Source of the DNA: Maratus speciosus
Lineage: Eukaryota > Arthropoda > Arachnida > Araneae > Salticidae
Direction of reading: 5' to 3'
Assembly: GCA_963932465.1 (NCBI GenBank)
Contig: OZ010788.1
Location: 196,232,559-196,296,558 of the forward strand
Length of the DNA stretch: 64,000 bases
The first letter of the stretch is position 1. Each line of letters starts with the position of its first letter. Position numbers and translations under genes: made by a program. Below the pieces are notes generated by a model. It did no database searches. It saw only the letters and a list, made by a program, of their open reading frames with translations, and was not told the DNA's origin. Shown here in pieces: positions 1 through 10,639 of the stretch.

Positions 1-76
1 TTAGCGTGCTTTTAGAGTCTGCGGTGTCTGAACAGGGGTTGGCGAGCGTAGCTCATAGGTGGCTGAACCCCCTAGT
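1..76 (+). repeat. Helitron-like 3' terminus motif, copy 1
   Basis: The stretch reads GCGTGCTTTTAGAGTCTGCG, then AGGGGTTGGCGAGCGTAGC, and ends CCCCCTAGT. Nearly the same 75 bp recurs at about 1096-1170 in the same orientation. A GC-rich potential hairpin just before CTAG-T is how Helitron 3' ends look, which is the basis for the label. The window edge may cut the element, and no matching 5' end was found. It could instead be another dispersed repeat. Confidence 0.4.
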
Positions 77-299
77 ATTAAAAAAAGAAAGAAAACTGTG
101 GTGAAAATTACTTCAGATTCAAACCGATATATTTAAAATGTCTTATTTAAAAAAACTTTCTTGAGCGTTGTTGAAAAATACCGGGAGACAAAGTTTCTGT
201 TTACTTAATTCATTTTATATTAGCTTAGTTTCACACGTTTCACTGATCTGATTTAATCAAAGACGAAAACAACCCGTTAACAGTAGATCGCCACTGTTT

Positions 300-975
300 T
301 TTAGCCCCCGGTACGGTATGCTATTTCTTTCTCCCAGCTTATTTTGTGTCGAATCCAAAAAATAACGTTACCTTACAGAAGCCAACCGTAAAACAAAGCA
401 GTACAATTAAATACTCTATAGAATTTTTTAAAACTTCTAAGCATCGCACATTTTCAATTTTTATACCGTCGTATTGGAAAAAAAAAAGTACTTTTAAAGG
501 CAATTTGTTTGAAAACTGCATCTCCATTTATTTTTGAAATATTAATTTTTTTTGTTGTTTTTGGTGCCATTTGCTTAGTACTGGCAACGGAAGTACTCCA
601 TTTCTGTAGAAAGTAAAGGAAAAATAGTTGTAAAATATTAATTATATCTTTTTGTTGCCATTTTTTCATAACAACCGAAAAAAATGTAATTAAAAAACGC
701 GCTATTTTGAAAAAATATAAACGAATGACTTCTGATAAAACTTGGAGCTATTATAAACTATATTTAATTTCAAGTATCTACTTTCTTTAATGACGGCATC
801 TTTTTGCTGCATTTGTGTATTATTTCGCAATAGTGACGTCCTATGCATACTTTACTGCAGATGTTTAAGAGTAGATCATAAATGTGGAATTCTTAAGCGG
901 ATGCCAATGACATCATTTTAAATACAATAAAAGCGTGTGCTGTAAGTCTTAAAATTGAAATATGTTTTATACTAT
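300..975 (+). repeat. Dispersed repeat, inverted partner of 61785-62464
   Basis: This stretch matches the reverse complement of 61785-62464 along its whole length. Shared landmarks, read on this strand, are GGTACGGTATGCTATTTC, TTATTTTGTGTC, TACCGTCGTATTGGAAAA, TGTTGCCATTTT and AATAGTGACGTCCTATGCAT. The two copies are about 61 kb apart and in opposite orientation. Part of it (about 460-620) is also related to the arms of the 1200-2625 foldback. Reading frames inside are short and not conserved as protein, so no coding function is claimed. It is probably a transposon fragment of unknown class. Confidence 0.75.
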
Positions 976-1087
976 TTATAGATACATTTTTTTTTCATCA
1001 GGGGCGGCACTGAATTCTGAAAAAGCAGAATTCCTGTTTTCTAGTTTTAATTATAATTCATTCTTCCGAAACCTTTTTAAAGCCGAT

Positions 1088-1170
1088 CAAATTTGCGTGC
1101 TTTTGGAGTTTGCGGTGTCTGAATAGGGGTTGGCGAGCGTAGCCCGTAGGGGGCAGAGCCCCTTAGTGGT
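1088..1170 (+). repeat. Helitron-like 3' terminus motif, copy 2
   Basis: Direct repeat of 1-76. It reads TTGCGTGCTTTTGGAGTTTG, then AGGGGTTGGCGAGCGTAGC, and ends in a GGGGGCAGAGCCCC hairpin followed by TTAGT. The segment between copies 1 and 2 contains the 300-975 dispersed repeat. A weaker relative lies on the minus strand near 37255-37300. Confidence 0.45.
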
Positions 1171-1199
1171 GAATAAAGAAAAATAATAAAAAATAAATA

Positions 1200-2625
1200 A
1201 AAGCAATTCAACAAATTACAACGACCATTTGGAAAATGATTTTTTCGAAGACTAAAATTTAAGACATAAAAAATCGCACGGAGTTGATCCTACATTAGGT
1301 ACGCCATGAATTAAACATTAATAGTGTTATTACACGTAAAAATTGCAAGCGACAAAAATCGCCTACGACCCGTCAGATTTCTTAAAACTTACATATTATC
1401 AACCTGAAACTTACGTATTATCCACCTGAAACTTACGTATTATCCAAGCATTTCATTGGGTGTTCGGGAAAAGGCTTTTCCATCGTCCAAGATATCTGAC
1501 GACCCATTTTAAATGAAATTTCATTCTTAAACTTGTAAACATCCCACAATATTACTTTTTACACCGTCGTATAGAGAAAAAATGTACTTTTAAATGGAAT
1601 TTGTTTGAAAGCTGTATCTCAATTTGTTTCTGAGTTATTAATTATTTATTTTTGAAGTTTTTATTACTTTTTTGTCATAGTGACAACAGAAGTATCCATC
1701 TCTGTTGAAAGTAAAGGGAAATACAGATTACTGTATAGACCAATTAGAATACGAATAAAATGCGGATTAAGCCAATAAAAATCTTCAGATATGCTTTTGA
1801 TTTCCTACCCTGGCGAGGACAATAACATTTTTCCAAATGGTTAATAAAAGTTATCTCTAAAAGATTAAACCCTGAATTTGTTGTGGGTTTACTTTTCACT
1901 GGCGTAGCAGCTATTAATATTGACGGCAGTACAGCGTTGAGACTGCCAAATAATGGGTTTGCCAATCAAATCTCAAATTTTCAAAACTAATTGTTAAACC
2001 TATGAAAGTGGATGGAATTCTTATTTTCTAAATAACTATACAGGAATTTTTTTTCTTTTAAACTTTTTTAACCGTTTGGAAAAATGGTTATTGTCCTCGG
2101 TCAGGGTAGGAAATCAAAAACATATCTGAAGCGTTTTATTGGTTGAATCCGCATTTTATTCGTTTTCTGATTGGTCTATACAGTAATCTGTATTTTCCCT
2201 TTACTTTCAACAGAGATGGATACTTCTGTTGCCACTATGACAAAAAAGTAATAAAAACTACAAAAAAAAAATTAATAACTCAGAAACAATTTGAGATACA
2301 GCTTTCAAACAAATTACATTTAAAAGTAATTTTTTTTTTCTCTATACGACGGTGTAAAAAGTAATATTGTAGGATGTTTAGAAGTTTAAGAATGAAATTT
2401 CATTTAAAATTCGTCCAGGAATGTTAATGTTTAATCCATGGCATTGGCGTACGTAATGAGTGACCAGCTCCGTAGAAGTTTAAAAATGTACAGTACCGAA
2501 AAATGTAAACCATGGCGCACGTAATGTATGATCAACTCCGTGCGATTTTGTATGTCTTAAATTTTAGTCTTTGAAAAAATCAGTTTCCAAATGGTCGTTC
2601 TAATTTGTTAAATTGCATTTTTTTT
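1200..2625. mobile_element. Foldback (long inverted repeat) element
   Basis: Two arms of about 600 bp (roughly 1205-1850 and 2080-2620) are imperfect reverse complements around a spacer of about 230 bp. Outer landmarks are CAACGACCATTTGGAAAATG paired with CATTTGGAAACTG-type sequence near 2580. Inner landmarks are CCTACCCTGGCGAGGACAAT paired with CCTCGGTCAGGGTAGG. One block (1565-1725 and 2195-2360) is also found in the 300-975 and 61785-62464 repeats. No transposase is visible. The call is a non-autonomous foldback element or a head-to-head pair of repeats. Confidence 0.7.
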
Positions 2626-4152
2626 TTTTTTTTTTTTACTTTTTTTCTGTGTACTCTTCTTAAACGATGCCTCTTTTTTGCTTAATTGTTAAAATATTTC
2701 TAAACTATATGCTTAATTGAATATTTTTAAATCGTATCTGCTGTGGGTAAGATTTTAATATTTCAAATGAAATTAATCATATACATATCTTAGAAATATT
2801 TTGGTAACTAAAACAAAAGAAACATTTCTCAATAACAGTTCATAGAAAAAAGAACCCAGAAATAAAAATAAGAATTCATTCCACTCCCGTACGTTTAACA
2901 TTAGCGAGGGAAATTTGAAATCTGAATGAACAACTTCCTTAAGACGTTATGTTGTTAAATGTTCATTCGCCAGTTTATCTCGGTTCTCTATGGAAAGTGT
3001 GTTCATCTCGACTATTGACGATTTTTCGATTATTTTTGTTGTAATATGGTGAATGGAGCTGAAAATCGCTGCAAAGTAAACCTGAGTCCCAAGAGCCAAT
3101 TAGTGCCTATTTATCTACTTTATTGGTGATATTCGGTTGAAATTTGAAAGAAATTTATAAGCCTGTCCGACGTATAAAACTTTCAATTGTATTTGCTTAA
3201 CGTATCTTTCAATATATAAAAATTTTCGACTATTCGCAATCATTTACTGTTTTGTTGTCATTGTTATTGTTTTCATTTTTAATACGTCTTTAAAACATAG
3301 TTCAGACAGTTCAGTTTAATGTAAATACTAGTTTTTTATTGCAGACTACTTCCTCTTAAAAAAAAAGAAAAAAAAAAAGCGAGAGGAAGAAAGGAATATT
3401 TTCTCTCACTTGCAGAATTTCTTTCTCGGTTATAAAATCTAGTCAGTTTTTATCTTCTCTATGTTATAAGTTTTTAACTACATTTGTCAATTGAAAAAAT
3501 TACCTATTTCGAAATTTTTAAGTATAAAAGATACAATTTAATCTTGAACATGTAAATTTTAGATTATTTAATATATATTTTTTTATACACATAAACAAGT
3601 GAGAAGTAACGTTTTCCTGTTACTTCTCACATTTGTACATAATATGCGGATTTAAAAATTTAAAAATAGTTAAGCATAATATGCCAAAATTGCTTAGAAA
3701 TTTCTAAAAAAATAAGAAATTCGTAATCTTTACAATATAAAAAATGTTATCCTTACTTTTTACAACCGCTATTTTTACAATATGCATACGAATATATAAC
3801 ACAGAATTTTTTTTGTTGTCGTTGTATGCGTGTGTTTTGAATCAGCACACTTGCATCACTAAAAAAATTTTTTTTTAATTTAATATTTTAATCAAAATTA
3901 AGCTTCAACACATCTGGAAAAAGTACAATATATCACAAAAATCTTGTGTACATTCAACCTAATGTAATTTTTCTAACTTCATGCTGTGATACTTCATTTG
4001 AAGTTTCACAATTTTTACATTTTTTTTAAATGTGTAGGAATTTTATAATTTATTTTTAAACACACATATGAATATTATATTACTAATAATTTGTTTAAAT
4101 ACGTGAGGAAAATATTATTACAGATCTCGCATTCATATATATATATTCCCCA
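2626..4152. other. AT-rich intergenic or intronic stretch
   Basis: No reading frame, RNA gene or clear transposon end was recognised. It contains a T-tract just upstream (about 2621-2638), an A/G-rich patch near 3358-3395, and a 12-bp perfect hairpin listed separately. Confidence 0.5.
3599..3630. other. Perfect 12-bp-stem hairpin
   Basis: GTGAGAAGTAAC and GTTACTTCTCAC are exact reverse complements separated by GTTTTCCT. With one bulge the pairing extends outward (ACA before, TGT after). A terminator role is not expected in a eukaryote. It may be a transposon footprint or a structured-RNA stem. Function is unknown. Confidence 0.6.
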
Positions 4153-4832
4153 CTAGCTGTTACCCGTGACTTCATTCAGAAGATGTTCCCTGATTAGGTG
4201 ACATTATTAGTAATCGGATTGTCATTCATTTGTCACTGCAACAGGGTGTGTGATGTTACTAAAGAAACACTGCTGGTACGCCAGCCGTTTCGTTATATGC
4301 AACATCCGATCTTTAATATATATATAAATAATAAGATCTTTAATATATCTGAAATTTAATATATATAACCGTTCCAAAATTTTGTGGGGTCATTTCAAAT
4401 TCTATGAAAATCGAATCAAAACTTAAAAAGATAGTAATAAAAGTTTTCTTCGTTCTATTAAATCCCATCATACGTATTAATTCAATGATATCCCATGATA
4501 GGTAATGATTCGAGGTTACCATGGTGATTAAGTCTATTTGAAATTGAGTCATATTATTTCCGCATTACTGAATTTAATGTATATAATCGTAATAAATTAT
4601 GTATTCATGCATATTTTCACAAGAGTGCAACAGCTATTGCACCAAGATCTGAATATTTATAAAACTGGTTATAGTATGAGAGCATCTCATTTGCCACGTT
4701 TGACGAACAATTTTTGACTTGTTTGAGTTCTAATCCATTTGTGTGATATTTACAATGTGTTGATTAATTCATTTTGGCACTGAGTCCAGCCAAACATTAG
4801 AGCACACTTTCACATTTATAATATTATTAGGA
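4153..4832 (-). mobile_element. Non-autonomous Helitron-like element, 680 bp
   Basis: Read on the minus strand, the element starts A|TCCTAATAATATTATAAATG, the 5' terminus type known from many arthropod Helitrons. It ends CACGGGTAACAGCTAG|T, with CTAG followed by T as Helitrons require. There are no terminal inverted repeats and no target duplication, which fits rolling-circle insertion between A and T. No Rep/helicase coding sequence is present, so it would depend on proteins from elsewhere. The usual 3' hairpin is decayed. Confidence 0.65.
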
Positions 4833-4860
4833 TAGGATTAGGATTAGGATTGTGATTAAT

Positions 4861-5106
4861 TCATATTTAGCAAATTAATGTATTATTTAATTACACGTAT
4901 TTATAATGTAACAATTTAGATCATAAAATTTGGGCAAGTATTTCATTTTTAGCAAATTAATGTATTATTTAATTACTCGTATTTATAATGTAACAATTTA
5001 GATCATAAAATTTGGGCAAGTATTTCATTTTTAGCAAATTAATGTATCATTTAATTACTCGTATTTATAATGTAACAATTTAGATTATAAAATTTGGGCA
5101 AGTATT
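4861..5106. repeat. Tandem repeat, 3 copies of 82 bp
   Basis: Units start at 4861, 4943 and 5025. Each contains TTAGCAAATTAATGTAT, TTATAATGTAACAATTTAGA and AAATTTGGGCAAGTAT, with only a few substitutions between units. The array directly follows the 5' end of the Helitron-like element and a short GGATTA run (about 4835-4852). Confidence 0.9.
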
Positions 5107-5216
5107 ATAAATTTGAAGCTTCTAATATATAAGCGTTTTTGCTTTACAATATTGAAAATTTAAATATCGGTCATTTTTGTTCCACGGACTTGTTTTAATT
5201 TTTTATACTTTATATA

Positions 5217-5275
5217 TACAAGCACGCACACACACACGCACATATATATAGACAGATAAATAGATAGATAGCTAT
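5217..5275. repeat. CA/TA/GATA microsatellite
   Basis: A run of ACAC, then ATATAT, then GATA units (ACACACACACGC, ATATATAGACAG, GATAGATAGC) follow one another. Simple sequence only. Confidence 0.85.
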
Positions 5276-5455
5276 ACATCGGAAGGTGAATATTTCTACT
5301 CAAACTGAATATGCTCTTTTCGTCAGTAATTTCCAGTAATTTTTTCTCTCATATTTTGTAGTAACTTTTTACGATTAAATAAGACGATGAAAATTATTCG
5401 TAAAAACTGCGGGCGGAAGCATGCCCAGATTGAGTAGCAGGATTCGCCACTGACA

Positions 5456-5456
<1 letters not shown>

Positions 5457-5491
<35 letters not shown>
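5457..5491. repeat. AT microsatellite
   Basis: TATATGTGTATATAT continuing as pure AT dinucleotides. Simple sequence only. Confidence 0.9.
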
Positions 5492-5494
<3 letters not shown>

Positions 5495-6060
5495 CTTATA
5501 AAAAGTTAAAATTAAATTATTTACACAATTTTATCTTGTTTGTTAAATATTACACTGTTTAAAAAAAAAATTCGTATTTCTTAAATTACATCTCTGAGTT
5601 GAAGAATTTTTGCATTTGAATTATTTAAATGGTAAGAATTGTGCAATAAGGAATAAATTAAAAATGATTATGTAATTTAATAATAATTTAGTTTTATAAA
5701 CAAATTGGATGATAATATTTACTCAATTATTATTTGTGAATAAAAAGGAATTTTTAAATTTTAAAATCTTGAGTTATATATGATAAAATAATTTCAGCTG
5801 TAGAGGATAAATTCAGAACCTTTACAACATAATCGTTTATGCTTTATATTACAGAGCACCAAAAAAGTTGTTTCATGTTTTTTAAGTCAGCATATTGCCA
5901 CCGCTTTAAAAATCATATAAGGTAGTAAATTTAATTAAAATTAAGATTTATTAGGTGAGATAAACTGCAATATATTACTAAAAGGTAAAATCCCTGTCGG
6001 TTCCACCTACAGGCACGGGTAGATTTCGAAGTTTTTTTTCTTCCACACACCCCCACCCTC
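5492..6060. other. AT-rich stretch without recognised feature
   Basis: No coding, RNA or repeat signal was recognised other than general AT richness. Confidence 0.4.
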
Positions 6061-6061
6061 C

Positions 6062-6062
<1 letters not shown>

Positions 6063-6107
<45 letters not shown>
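6063..6107. repeat. T45 homopolymer
   Basis: Forty-five consecutive T residues. It marks the left edge of the tandem repeat at 6108-6565. It may be the A-tail of a minus-strand retroposed sequence, but no retroposon body is identified. Confidence 0.9.
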
Positions 6108-6700
6108 CCTGTAAGAGTTGGCTTTATCAAAAGCTTGTCAATACAAAAGTTGTAGATAATATTAAGAAGATTTATAATAAATTTAAGCGAATTTGATATC
6201 TTGTGAATTGACGAAGTTATGAATTTTCATCTTCTTCAACCCTCCCCCCCCCCCACTCTTTTTTTTTTTGTAACAGTTGGTTCTATCAAAAACTTGTCAA
6301 TAAAAAAGTTGTAGATAATATTAAGAAGATTTATAAACAAATTAAGTGGATTTGATATCTTGTGAATTGATGAAATTGTGAATTTTTTTCTTCTTAAAAC
6401 CCTGTTTTTTTTTCACCCTTAAGGGCAATTTTTAATGGTATCAAAAATCTGTCATACATAAATTTTTGGCCCTTTTCCTATCAGTAATAATAATGTTAAA
6501 CTGATTCGATATGTAACATAATTAAGAAGTTATGGGGTTTTATCTGTTTTCACAAAAACCCTCCCCATTTCCACTCCCTTGGTCCGATTTTGCCCGTTAA
6601 CGAACTTGGCCGAGATTTTCTACCCCTTGATTTTATGTATCAATTTGGAAGAGATTTGTACACAATTATGGAAGTTATCGTGTCCATAAAAAAGTGATAT
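6108..6700. repeat. Diverged tandem repeat, about 160-bp period
   Basis: The first two units (from 6108 and about 6268) share TTATCAAAAGCTTGTCAATA-type sequence, GTTGTAGATAATATTAAGAA, GATATCTTGTGAATTGA and a C-rich/T-rich tail. A third, more diverged unit (about 6421-6565) keeps GGTATCAAAAATCTGTCA and GAAGTTATGGGG. The tail (6590-6700: CGAACTTGGCCGAG, GGAAGTTATCGTGTCCATAA) resembles dispersed repeat ends common in arthropods. The class was not determined. Confidence 0.65.
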
Positions 6701-7968
6701 ATACATAGACAGATAGATAAAGTTTTGAACTGTGAGTATTTTTGGGTTCTAGGGATCATGAGCGGCGTAGATTTTCAAAAAAATTTCAGAAATTCCAATA
6801 TAGGGAAGAATATAAAAAGTAGTGTTTCTTACGAAATCTACATAAAAATACTTCCATAAAATGCTATTAACTAATTATCTTGTAATCAGGAATAACAATC
6901 ATTATAGAAAAAAAAATATTTAAGCATATAAATATTTAAACATATAAACATACATATATTTTATTTTTTTGCTCATTTCCAAATTAAAACATTGAAATTT
7001 CTGTATTAATAAAGAATTTTTTTTTTAATTGCAAGAATAAAATTATTTTCTTATTTAATGTTAAACTTTAAAAATTAAAATTTTTTTATTATTACATCTC
7101 TGAGTTATAGATTTTTTTATGTATGTAGAAAACCGTTATATTAACATTAAATATATAATATGTTTTATATTATTTAAGAATAATTTTTTATGTAAGCAGA
7201 TTGAAAAAGAATATTTTCCCATTCATTTATAATTGCACAAACAAAGGAAATTTCAAAATTTCAAAATATTTATGATGTCAAAATAACTTATAAAATTAAA
7301 AAAGAGGGAATAAATCTATAATCTTTATAACATTATAATTTGTTCTAAATATTACAGAACAGAATAATAATTATGAAAAAAATCTTTTTTTAATATTTTT
7401 TAGTTCATAACTGAAAAATTCATTAAGATGGTAAATTTTAATTTAAAATTAATGTTTACTAGACGAAAAAAAGTTGCAACATATAAAGATCTAAACAAGG
7501 AAAACTATTTTTAAAATAATTTATTTCTCTTTGGAAATTTTTCTTTCATTTTTCTAACCAGTGGCGCTTCTTAAAATTAGTCTGAGAAGTTCTTTTTAAA
7601 AATTTCAAAATATAAATAAATGTCATATTTAATGCTAGGTTTTTTTAATTACATCTCTAAGCTAAAGAACTGTTGAATTTAAAAGTTTTCAAATGTTACT
7701 TATATTCATTTAATCCTTAAACATATAACGTTTATATTATTTAATAACGATTTCTTTTTTTAAACAAATGGAATATTTTGAAGGATATTTTCCCATTAAC
7801 TTACTTTTACACATAATAATGTAACTTAAAAATTTCAGAATATTTGCATACATGTAATAAAATATCATAAATGCGTACAATTTATAACTTTTACAACACA
7901 TTCGTTTCGAGTTTGTATTACGAAACAAAGACATAAGCCTTTTAAGTATTTTTGAGTCACTATATCTG
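6701..7968. other. AT-rich stretch without recognised feature
   Basis: No coding sequence or RNA gene was recognised. Phrases such as 'ACATCTCTGAGTT' recur (near 5587, 7095 and 7644), so the whole 5.5-8.2 kb interval may be a decayed low-copy tandem array. Confidence 0.4.
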
Positions 7969-8200
7969 CATCGCTGAAAAAAACATTTTAAAGCGATAAA
8001 TTTTAATTATTAAATCAGAGTTTTAACATCACTAAAAAAAAATCCTTTTAAGGCAGTAAATTTTATTTATTATATCAGAATTTTAGTCTCACTAAAACAT
8101 CCCTTTAAGGCAATAAATTTTAATCATTAAATCACAATTTTAGCATCACTAAAAAATCCTTTTAAGGGAGTAAATATTAATCAAAATTAAGGTTTATTAG
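7969..8200. repeat. Short tandem array, 4 units of 57-60 bp
   Basis: Units start at 7969, 8027, 8087 and 8144. Each carries CATCACTAAAAAA-type sequence followed by CCTTTTAAGGCAGTAAATTT-type sequence. Spacings are 58, 60 and 57 bp. Confidence 0.8.
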
Positions 8201-8282
8201 ATTATAAAAATTTGCAACGTATCACAAAACAAACTACTGGGCTTACAACTAAATACTCTTTTTTAAAGCAAAAAAATCTCTC

Positions 8283-8319
<37 letters not shown>

Positions 8320-9000
8320 ATTCCATTGTGTTTTGTTTTGTTTTTTTTCAAATTTTTAAACAGTAAGCCAGTAACGCTGCTGGATTTTTACCGTCCGGGT
8401 AATTTCTTATAAAAACTACAAAACATAAATTACTTCCATGTTTAATGTTAAGCATAAAACACATGTTTGAATAAACTTTAAGTAATTTTTGTATAAACAC
8501 TTCTTAGAGTACTTACTCTTAAAACTCCCCCAGCTTCTGTGTTACATTAAATATATAAAAATGCGATAAATATGACAGTTTTTTAAAAAACTTACGTTTA
8601 TTTTACTGCGGTATAATAAAATTTACAGTATTATTGTTATTATTATTGCACGCTTAGATATAATGCTTCAGCGCAAAAAAATAAATATTTCTTCCTAATA
8701 ACCTAATAAAAGTAGTGACATAAAAATACGATAAAAAATTCCGCATCTCTTAAGCATCTTTCTTTTTGAAAAATACGAAAACTTTCCCTACACTCATTTT
8801 TTGCTTGTTTTAAGTCAAAAAAATTCCTATTTATGCATAAATTTAAAAAAAAAAATAATTAATACGAAAAAATCATTGATATGAATAAATTGTAAAAGTT
8901 TGTTTTTCAGAGAAAAAAAATAATGATAATGAGCTGAGATTATTTATCTATGCGCGGGAACTCAAGCATCTTAAAACCAGGAATCCGTTTTATCTCCTAG
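8201..9000. other. AT-rich stretch with A-tract
   Basis: Contains an A-tract (8288-8317). Otherwise no gene or element was recognised. If the exon at 9079-9145 is real, this would be its intron. Confidence 0.4.
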
Positions 9001-9078
9001 AAAATCACATTACAAAATTTCTCTTTAAAAGCACCGGTGAGTATTGGATTGATAAGTTGAGAATTTTTTTCCCCTTAC

Positions 9079-9145
9079 CGTTAGTTGCATTATCTGGATT
9101 CCCTTGGTCTTCCACTTTCACATCTTTGCTGACGTTACATCCCAT
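9079..9145 (-). CDS. Candidate first coding exon, N-terminus MGCNVSKD
   Basis: On the minus strand an ATG at 9145 opens MGCNVSKDVKVEDQGNPDNA. After 22 codons plus one base it reaches an excellent splice donor, AACG|GTAAGG (GT at 9077-9078). An N-terminal Met-Gly-Cys is the classic signal for N-myristoylation at Gly2 and palmitoylation at Cys3, so the product may be anchored to the inner plasma membrane. The frame is also open upstream to another ATG at 9187. I prefer 9145 because of the MGC motif. The stretch is clearly richer in G+C and CpG than its surroundings. I do not recognise the protein family, and no downstream exon can be identified, so this may be a chance frame. Confidence 0.35.
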
Positions 9146-9262
9146 GTCGGCGTCTTTCCCATTTCTCGCGTCTCTCGCTGCTCCCAAGCTTCACCGTCCA
9201 CGTGCGACCACTTTGCGCGTGCGCCAATCGATGCGACAAGACGTGTTGAGTTGTTTTATAAG
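9146..9262 (-). promoter_or_regulatory. CpG-rich promoter-like region, minus strand
   Basis: Read on the minus strand, a TATA-like CTTATAAAAC (9253-9262) is followed by an inverted CCAAT (CGATTGG), GCGCACGCGC (similar to NRF1-type sites) and GCACGTGG (an E-box), before the candidate ATG at 9145. CpG dinucleotides are frequent here and almost absent in the flanks. This supports a gene start but does not prove one. The motif names come from known consensus sequences. Confidence 0.35.
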
Positions 9263-9348
9263 CTGTTGAATTTGCGCGCCAAGAATAACTAACTAGAGAG
9301 CGTTATTAAAATATGTTGAACTTTTCCATTATTTATTATATCACACAG

Positions 9349-9380
<32 letters not shown>
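9349..9380. repeat. A32 homopolymer
   Basis: Thirty-two A residues at the left edge of the AT-rich tandem array. Confidence 0.9.
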
Positions 9381-9384
<4 letters not shown>

Positions 9385-10639
9385 GAAATATATGGTCTTT
9401 TTTAAGAGAGAATTAGTTTTTTGTAACGGCATACTCTGGGAAGATCTGCTTAGGATTTATTTAAAAGATAAAGTGTATAAATTTGTATAAAAATTTTCTC
9501 ATGTTTTAAATACGCAGAAGAGTGGTTTTACCCTTTATTCCTCAACGATACTTCAAAGTATCATTTAAAATAATAATAAAATAATAAAAATTAAATAAAA
9601 ATTGAAAACGACTTGCTAGAAAATTCATTTAACATATTGATTGGCAATAATAAAATGTAACATGAGTTATAAAAATGTATAAATATATATATATAAGATT
9701 TTAAAGTTATAACTACACATGAAAGTTTTCGAAAATGTGGAACCTTTTGATCAATTACTAGATCATACAGGGAAAACATTAATAATTAAAAATATGTATA
9801 AATTAAATTTTTACAAAAATTAAAAACTTGTCATAAAATTTATTTAACATATTGATTGTCACTAATGCAATTTAACATGAGTTATAAATATACATAAAAG
9901 TTTTCAAAAATGTGGAACCTTTTCATCATTTACTATATCATGAAAATATCAATAATAAAAAAATATAAATTAAATTTAAAAAAATAAAAAAAAACTTGTT
10001 ATAAAATTTATTTACAATATTCATTGGCGGTAATACAATTTAACATGAGTTATAAAAATGTATAAATATATATAATAGTTTTTAAAGTTATAAATAGACA
10101 TAAAAGTTTTCGAAAATGTGGAACTTATTCTTCATTTTCTATATCATACAGGAAGAAATTAAATAAACGAGGGAAAGTCTGGCCTTTTTTAAGAGAGATT
10201 TAGTTTTCTTAAACGGCATACTCTAGGGAGATCTACGTAAGATTTATTTAAAGGATACAAAATGTAAATACGCATAAAAGTTTCTCATGTTTTATAAAAG
10301 TGCATAAATATATATATAGATATAAATTTTTAAACATTTCATTTAGTATGAGTTACAAAAATGTATAAATATATTATAAAGTTTTATAATTATATATATG
10401 AAAATTTCAGAAATTATAAATATATATAAAAGTTTTCGAAAATGTGGAACTTATTCTTCATTTGCTATATCATACAGGAAGAAATTAAATAAACGAGGGA
10501 AAGTCTGGCCTTTTTTAAGAGAGATTTAGTTTTCTTAAACGGCATACTCTAGGGAGATCCACGTAAGATTTATTAAAAGGATACAAAAATGTAAATACGT
10601 ATAAAAGTTTCTAATGTTTTATAAAAGTGCATAAATATA

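Noticed and set aside
7969..8200. Regularly spaced repeats resembling a CRISPR array
   Set aside because: The 57-60 bp units are contiguous tandem copies without unique spacers, and the context is eukaryotic.
8288..9380. A-tracts at 8288-8317 and 9349-9380 as poly(A) tails of retroposed genes
   Set aside because: No retroposed body or flanking target duplication could be seen.
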